Shown: positions 15,485 to 19,686 of the stretch, piece after piece
Layout: the number at the start of each line of letters is the position of its first letter
How positions within the stretch are numbered: position 1 is the first letter of the stretch
From: CAYUYV01 sp964449455
Lineage (GTDB): Bacteria; Pseudomonadota; Alphaproteobacteria; JAJFIK01
DNA: 19,686 nucleotides
Assembly (NCBI GenBank): GCA_964449455.1
Contig: CAYUYV010000087.1
Location: forward strand, 1 to 19,686
Reading direction: 5' to 3'
Program-made: the position numbers and the translations under genes
The notes under the pieces: generated by a model
The model's database searches: none
The model's input: only the letters and a program-made list of their open reading frames with translations
What the model was told of the DNA's origin: nothing

Positions 15485-16639
15485 ATGCCCTGGAACAGTC
15501 AAGGCGGCGGCAACTGGCAGAATGGCGGCGGTGGCCGCCGCGGCAGCGGCGGTCCCTGGGGGCAAGGGCCCCAGGGCGGCGGAGGCGGCAATCAGCCGCC
15601 CGATCTGGAAGAGCTGCTTCGCAAAGGCGGTGACCGGTTCAAAAATGTGTTTCCGGGCGGCCCCAAAGGCGGCATGGGTGGAGTTGGTCCCATCGTGCCG
15701 ATCGTTGGCCTCGTCATCATCGCGGCGGTTTATCTCGCAAGCGGCCTTTACCAGGTTGAGCCCGACGAGCTTGGGGTCGTGACCCGGTTTGGTCGCTTTG
15801 ATCGCATCACCCAGCCGGGCCTCAACTACCACCTGCCTTGGCCCGTTGAAGCGGTTCAAAAGCCCCAGGTGACACAGCAGCGCAGTGTCGATATCGGGTT
15901 CGTCGCGCGGGGCAACAGCCGCCGGGAAATTCCCGGTGAGAGCTTGATGCTCACGGGCGACGAAAACATCGTCGATATCGATTTCTCCGTGCTTTGGGTG
16001 ATCCAGAACGCGCCGAACTTCCTCTTTAATGTGCAAAACCCCGAGTCGACTGTGAAAGCCGTGGCCGAAAGCGCCATGCGGGAAGTCGTGGGGCGGAACA
16101 ATCTTGAGGACATTCTCACCCAGTCTCGCGCGCGCGTTGAATCCGAGGTGCGCGAGCTGATGCAGGTGACCCTGGATGACTATGGCGCGGGCATCGCGAT
16201 CAATGAAGTTCAGCTCCAGAAGGTGGATCCGCCCGATCAGGTGATCGAAGCCTTCCGCGATGTGCAGGCGGCCCGTCAGGACCAGGAGCGTCTGCGCAAC
16301 GAAGCCGAGGCCTATGCCAATCAGGTGTTGCCGGAAGCCCGCGGTCTTTCTGAAAAGATCAAGCAGCAGGCCGAAGCCTATCGGCAACGCGTGATTGCCG
16401 AAGCTCAGGGCGGTGCGGCCCGCTTCAACTCCATCTACAACGAATATCGTCAGGCTCCGGATGTGACCCGCCAGCGTATTTTCTATGAGACCATGGAGCG
16501 GGTGTTCGGCGGCATGAACAAGGTCGTCATTGACGGCAAAACATCCGAAGCCGGTGTCCTGCCTTATCTGCCGCTGCCGGAAATTCAGAACCGTCGCACG
16601 GCTCCGACAGCGGGCCCGGCCCAGGGAGGTAATCAGTGA
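15485..16639 (+). CDS. hflK: FtsH protease activity modulator HflK
   Basis: Inner-membrane SPFH/prohibitin-domain protein that, with HflC, forms the large complex enclosing and tuning the FtsH protease. The 384-residue protein has a Gly/Asn/Gln-rich N-tail (about 1-65, G-G-G-G and G-P-Q-G-G-G runs), one TM (about 68-88), an SPFH domain (about 90-280, starting V-E-P-D-E-L-G-V-V-T-R-F-G) and a coiled-coil charged C-terminal region (about 265-340) rich in Q, E, A and R. It ends in P-Y-L-P-L-P-E, typical of HflK. The start at 15485 is chosen over an in-frame ATG at 15329 because it has a GGAGGG site and begins with the usual M-P-W-N. It is the first gene of the hflK-hflC operon. Confidence 0.95.
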   Translation: MPWNSQGGGNWQNGGGGRRGSGGPWGQGPQGGGGGNQPPDLEELLRKGGDRFKNVFPGGPKGGMGGVGPIVPIVGLVIIAAVYLASGLYQVEPDELGVVTRFGRFDRITQPGLNYHLPWPVEAVQKPQVTQQRSVDIGFVARGNSRREIPGESLMLTGDENIVDIDFSVLWVIQNAPNFLFNVQNPESTVKAVAESAMREVVGRNNLEDILTQSRARVESEVRELMQVTLDDYGAGIAINEVQLQKVDPPDQVIEAFRDVQAARQDQERLRNEAEAYANQVLPEARGLSEKIKQQAEAYRQRVIAEAQGGAARFNSIYNEYRQAPDVTRQRIFYETMERVFGGMNKVVIDGKTSEAGVLPYLPLPEIQNRRTAPTAGPAQGGNQ

Positions 16640-17523
16640 TGGCACGCATCGGTACGGTCCTTGTCCTGATTATCGGTGTTCTCGCGGCCATCGGGGCGTC
16701 TGACACCTTCTTCATCGTGAACCAGACCAAGCAGGCCCTGGTGGTCCAGCTCGGTGAACCGAGGCGCGTGATCCAGGATCCCGGGCTTCAGATGAAACTG
16801 CCGTTCTTCCAGCGGGCGGTCCTGTTTGACCGGCGGATCCTCGATCTCGACACGGATCCTGAAGAGGTGCTGACCCTCGATCAGAAGCGTCTCATCGTTG
16901 ATGCCTTTGCCCGCTTCAAGATTGTTGACCCGCTGAAGTTCTTCCAGTCCGTGAACAACGAGTTCCGGGCCCGGGAGCGCCTGTCCCGCCTCTTCAACAC
17001 CAGTGTGCGCACGGTGCTGGCGGAACGGGAATTCTCCACTCTGCTCACCGGTGAGCGGGCCGACTCCATGCGCAAAATCCGCAATGACGTGAACCAGAAG
17101 GCTGCCGAACTCGGCATCGAGATCGTTGATGTGCGGATCCGGCGCGCGGATCTGCCCCAGGAAAACAGTATGGCGGTGTTCAACCGGATGCGCGCGGAAC
17201 GGGATCGCGAAGCCCGCGAAGCGCGTGCCCAGGGTCAGGAAATCTCCCAGCGCATTCGCTCCCGCGCGGACAAGGAAGCCCAGGTGCTGCTCGCCGAAGC
17301 CCGCCGGGACGCGGACATCGTCCGCGGTGAAGGCGACGCGGAACGCAACCGGATTTTCGCGGAAGCCTTCGGGCGCGATGAGGATTTCTTCGCCTTCTAC
17401 CGCGCCATGCAGGCCTATGAGGCATCCCTCGGCAGCAATGACACCACCATGGTGCTTTCGCCCGATAGCGAGTTTTTCCGCTACTTCACAACGCCGTCAG
17501 GCCGCGCGCCATCGGGCCGGTAA
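16639..17523 (+). CDS. hflC: FtsH protease activity modulator HflC
   Basis: Partner of HflK in the membrane complex that controls FtsH. The 294-residue protein has an N-terminal TM (about 4-24) followed by an SPFH domain (about 25-200) and a charged, coiled-coil-like stretch (about 185-245, many E, R, A and Q, including R-A-E-R-D-R-E-A-R-E-A-R-A). It ends with F-F-R-Y-F, the usual HflC pattern. GGAGGT (16625-16630) lies eight bases before the ATG, and the start overlaps the hflK stop (TGATG), so translation is coupled. An in-frame GTG one codon earlier is less likely. An intrinsic terminator follows about 45 bp after the stop. Confidence 0.95.
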   Translation: MARIGTVLVLIIGVLAAIGASDTFFIVNQTKQALVVQLGEPRRVIQDPGLQMKLPFFQRAVLFDRRILDLDTDPEEVLTLDQKRLIVDAFARFKIVDPLKFFQSVNNEFRARERLSRLFNTSVRTVLAEREFSTLLTGERADSMRKIRNDVNQKAAELGIEIVDVRIRRADLPQENSMAVFNRMRAERDREAREARAQGQEISQRIRSRADKEAQVLLAEARRDADIVRGEGDAERNRIFAEAFGRDEDFFAFYRAMQAYEASLGSNDTTMVLSPDSEFFRYFTTPSGRAPSGR

Positions 17524-17567
17524 GTCCAGCCCTGGTTGCAAACCTGTAGCCATGAAAGTGACCCATG

Positions 17568-17598
17568 ACCGGCCGTGCTTGTTCGCGGCCGGTTTTTT
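17568..17598 (+). terminator. Intrinsic terminator after hflKC
   Basis: A perfect 8-bp GC-rich stem, ACCGGCCG (17568-17575) with CGGCCGGT (17586-17593), encloses a 10-base loop and runs into TTTTTT (17593-17598). It lies 44 bp after the hflC stop, so it probably ends the hflKC transcript and separates it from degP. Confidence 0.85.
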
Positions 17599-17896
17599 CT
17601 TACCTAAAGAGGGCGATGGGTGCAGCCGAGCGTGAGCCGCAAATGTGCCGCAAACCCCTCATTACCTGAGGATCCTGTAAGGAAATCACCGGTATCGAGA
17701 GGGGTCTGTCCCGGACCGTGCTGGGTATGCGATGAGGAAAGCCCTGGTCTCAAGACGGGGATGCGGTGAAGGATCCCCCCTGGTTTCGCAGGGTCGGCGT
17801 TGAGGCCATGCCGAACACGTCGCACAGGGACGGTCGGTAGCGTAGTTGCAATCGCTTCCCGGTCATGGCGACCCGGAGGCTCACATGTCTGACAAC
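17599..17896. other. Non-coding stretch between the hflKC terminator and degP
   Basis: No gene with coding character is visible here. A small DUF2065-type protein is often found between hflC and a degP-like gene in alphaproteobacteria, and none appears in any frame. The stretch must hold the degP promoter, but I cannot identify a heat-shock (CTTGAA-type), extracytoplasmic-stress (GGAAC-type) or standard -35/-10 pair with confidence. Confidence 0.5.
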
Positions 17897-17901
17897 GGAG
17901 G
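17897..17901 (+). promoter_or_regulatory. Ribosome-binding site that decides the degP start
   Basis: GGAGG directly abuts the first ATG (17902), too close for normal initiation. It lies nine bases before an in-frame GTG (17911), which is therefore the more likely start. Confidence 0.5.
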
Positions 17902-17910
17902 ATGGCAAAG

Positions 17911-19455
17911 GTGACAACACCACGGTTCGACAGGACGACGACACGGAAGGCCCAGGCCGTCGCACGGGACATGGAGCCTGCGGCGGCACGGGCCCGGATT
18001 GGCCTTTGGCTGGCGCTCTTCACACTGACGGCAGCGCTGCTTTGGGCTGGCCTGGCCCAGGCCCGGCCCGTGCCCGAAAGCTTCGCCGATCTTGTCGAGG
18101 AGCTGGCGCCCGCCGTGGTGAACATCTCCACCACCCAAAAGGTCGAGCAGCGCTCGAACCGCCGGGACCGGCGTGGTCCGGACATGCCCTTCGATGAGTT
18201 CTTCCGGGAATTCTTCGAGCGCGGACCGATGGGCCGGGCCCAGCGTGAGCCCCGCGAAGTCCAGTCTCTGGGGTCCGGCTTTGTCGTGGACCCGCGCGGC
18301 TACATCGTCACGAACAACCATGTGGTGGGCGATGCCACGGACATTCAAGTCAATTTCGCCTCCGGCATGACCCTTCCGGCGGAGCTTGTCGGCAAGGATG
18401 AAGCCACCGACCTCGCCGTGATCAAGGTCGAAACCGAAAAGCCTCTTCCTGTTGTGAAATTCGGTGACAGCGACGCCACCCGCGTGGGCGACTGGGTGAT
18501 GGCCATCGGCAACCCCTTCAATCTGGGGACCTCCGTCACAGCCGGTATTGTCTCTGCCCGGAACCGCCATATCGGCGCCGGTCAGTATGACGACTTCATC
18601 CAGACCGATGCGTCCATCAACCGCGGTAATTCCGGCGGTCCGCTGTTCAACATGACCGGTGAGGTTGTGGGCGTGAACACGGTGATCATTTCCCCGTCGG
18701 GCGGCTCCGTCGGTATCGGTTTCGCCATTTCCTCGGCCCTTGCCGACAATGTGGTCAAGCAGCTGATCGATTTCGGGGAGACCCGCCGCGGCTGGCTCGG
18801 TGTCCAGATCCAATTCGTGACCGATGAGCTTGCCTCCAGCTTCGGCCTTAAGGATGCCAAAGGCGCCGCCGTTTCCGATGTGGTCGAAGGCGGTCCTGCC
18901 GAAAAAGCGGGCCTGCAAATTGGCGATGTCATTTTGAAGTTTGACGGCACGGATATCGACGACCATCGGATGCTCTCGCGCACGGTGGCCGGCACGGATA
19001 TCGGCAAGACCGTCAATGTGGTGGTCTGGCGCAAGAAGAAAGAGAAGGTGCTTAAGGTCAAGCTGGGCAAGCTCGACCCGAAAGTCCTGAGCGGCGGCCG
19101 GATGTCCGGGTCCGAAGCGGATGAGGAAGGGGAGCAGGAACTCTCCGCCCTCGGCGTGACCGTCGTGCCGACCAGTGATCCCCAGGCGGAACGCTTCCAG
19201 GTTGAAGAGGGTGTGACCGGCGTCCTGATCACGGATGTGGACCCGGACGGCCCGGCAGCCCGCAGCCTGCGCCCCGGCGATGTGATCGTCGAGGTGGAGC
19301 AGGAGCCTGTCGAGTCGGTCTCCGATGTGGAAGCCAAGGTCAATGCGGAGCTGAAGAAGAAGGACGACAATCTGGTCCTGCTGCTGCTCAACCGCCGTGG
19401 CCAGATCTCCTTCCGCGCCGTTCGTCTGGAAGAAGAAGGCGAGAAGAAAGAGTAA
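17911..19455 (+). CDS. degP: DegP/DegQ (Do) family periplasmic serine endopeptidase
   Basis: Periplasmic chaperone-protease that degrades misfolded envelope proteins. Counting from the GTG at 17911 (514 residues), an N-terminal signal segment (hydrophobic, about 31-48) ends in an A-x-A-type site (A-Q-A) near residue 51. The trypsin-like domain has His137 (T-N-N-H-V-V), Asp167 (T-D-L-A-V) and Ser241 (G-N-S-G-G-P), the complete triad. Two PDZ domains follow, about 292-382 and 409-502. An acidic linker (E-A-D-E-E-G-E-Q-E) and a charged E/K tail are visible. An ATG at 17902 adds three residues, but its GGAGG touches the start codon. The gene follows the hflKC operon after a terminator and is probably transcribed alone; a strong terminator follows it. 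Confidence 0.94.
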   Translation: MTTPRFDRTTTRKAQAVARDMEPAAARARIGLWLALFTLTAALLWAGLAQARPVPESFADLVEELAPAVVNISTTQKVEQRSNRRDRRGPDMPFDEFFREFFERGPMGRAQREPREVQSLGSGFVVDPRGYIVTNNHVVGDATDIQVNFASGMTLPAELVGKDEATDLAVIKVETEKPLPVVKFGDSDATRVGDWVMAIGNPFNLGTSVTAGIVSARNRHIGAGQYDDFIQTDASINRGNSGGPLFNMTGEVVGVNTVIISPSGGSVGIGFAISSALADNVVKQLIDFGETRRGWLGVQIQFVTDELASSFGLKDAKGAAVSDVVEGGPAEKAGLQIGDVILKFDGTDIDDHRMLSRTVAGTDIGKTVNVVVWRKKKEKVLKVKLGKLDPKVLSGGRMSGSEADEEGEQELSALGVTVVPTSDPQAERFQVEEGVTGVLITDVDPDGPAARSLRPGDVIVEVEQEPVESVSDVEAKVNAELKKKDDNLVLLLLNRRGQISFRAVRLEEEGEKKE

Positions 19456-19484
19456 GCGCGCAGCTCAGTTTGCTGCGATGATCC

Positions 19485-19520
19485 GGGCCCGGAGCGCAAA
19501 TGCCGCTTCGGGCCCTTTTT
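19485..19520 (+). terminator. Intrinsic terminator after degP
   Basis: GGGCCCGGAGCG (19485-19496) pairs with CGCTTCGGGCCC (19504-19515), a 12-bp stem with one G-U pair, around a 7-base loop and followed by TTTTT (19516-19520). It begins 29 bp after the degP stop codon. It may also serve a gene converging from the right. Confidence 0.88.
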
Positions 19521-19633
19521 CATGGGCGGGTTTCGAAATCCATGTCGGCAAAAGTCATGCCGATGCAAAACAGGCAGTAGCGCCACTGATCGACCAGGTC
19601 ACGGATGTCCGCATTTGTGTCCTTGCGTGTCCG
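19520..19633 (-). pseudogene. Coding-like C-terminal fragment on the minus strand, apparently truncated
   Basis: The reverse strand reads a 37-codon frame ending in TGA at 19520-19522. Its translation is protein-like (R-D-L-V-D-Q-W-R-Y-C-L-F-C-I-G then M-T-F-A-D-M-D-F-E-T-R-P), with roughly 70% G or C at third positions. The frame is closed at its 5' side by a TAG inside CTAG (19634-19637) and has no good start codon, so it looks like the end of a gene that has been cut. I do not recognise the family. It could equally be a chance frame, or a real gene whose upstream part is in another frame. Confidence 0.3.
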
Positions 19634-19686
19634 CTAGTGTCGTGGATCAGAAGTCCGCATGAGAAGTCCCGGCACGTCCGTCTGCG

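Noticed and set aside
1..19686. CRISPR arrays, tRNA or rRNA genes, prophage or defence islands
   Set aside because: No regularly spaced repeats, cloverleaf sequences or phage/defence-type proteins were seen; the gene content is housekeeping.

Overview
The window looks like a chromosomal segment of a GC-rich alphaproteobacterium. Pointers to this are an ftsE-ftsX-DUF218-plsC operon, a DUF2125 gene, an hflK-hflC-degP run, a B12-dependent ribonucleotide reductase and GANTC (CcrM-type) sites in intergenic DNA. The order cannot be fixed from the sequence alone; Rhodospirillales or Kordiimonadales-like lineages are guesses. Almost everything is housekeeping: no phage, CRISPR array, tRNA, rRNA or complete insertion sequence is visible.

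Layout. From 68 to 7320 all genes lie on the minus strand: a DUF2125 envelope protein, the adenosylcobalamin-dependent ribonucleotide reductase nrdJ, then (in transcription order) ftsE, ftsX, a DUF218/YdcF-like membrane protein and the acyltransferase plsC. The 324-bp gap between plsC and nrdJ carries a cluster of DnaA-box sequences. It is the most unusual non-coding DNA in the window, either a DnaA-controlled nrdJ promoter or an origin-like/titration locus. From 7579 to 8900, divergent from ftsE, a zinc-ribbon membrane protein and a hypoxanthine phosphoribosyltransferase are translationally coupled on the plus strand. From 8885 to 15133 the minus strand carries ruvX, a GntP-type permease, two SDR oxidoreductases, an orphan nucleotidyltransferase-fold protein and a cysteine-free Mrp/ApbC ATPase. 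From 15485 to 19455 the plus strand carries membrane-protease regulators hflK-hflC, a good intrinsic terminator, and a periplasmic DegP-family protease with its own terminator.

How they fit together. FtsEX links cell division to envelope remodelling, and the downstream DUF218 and PlsC proteins fit envelope and lipid work in the same operon. HflKC and DegP are membrane and periplasmic protein quality control. NrdJ supplies dNTPs, so DnaA boxes in front of it would connect precursor supply to replication initiation.

Odd points are the DnaA-box array, an Mrp protein without a single cysteine, a nucleotidyltransferase motif with Asn for an expected Asp, two adjacent SDRs with apparently opposite cofactor preference, a degenerate REP-like palindrome, three GANTC sites close together upstream of ftsE, and a coding-like minus-strand fragment that stops at a CTAG near the right edge. 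No clearly new multigene system was found.
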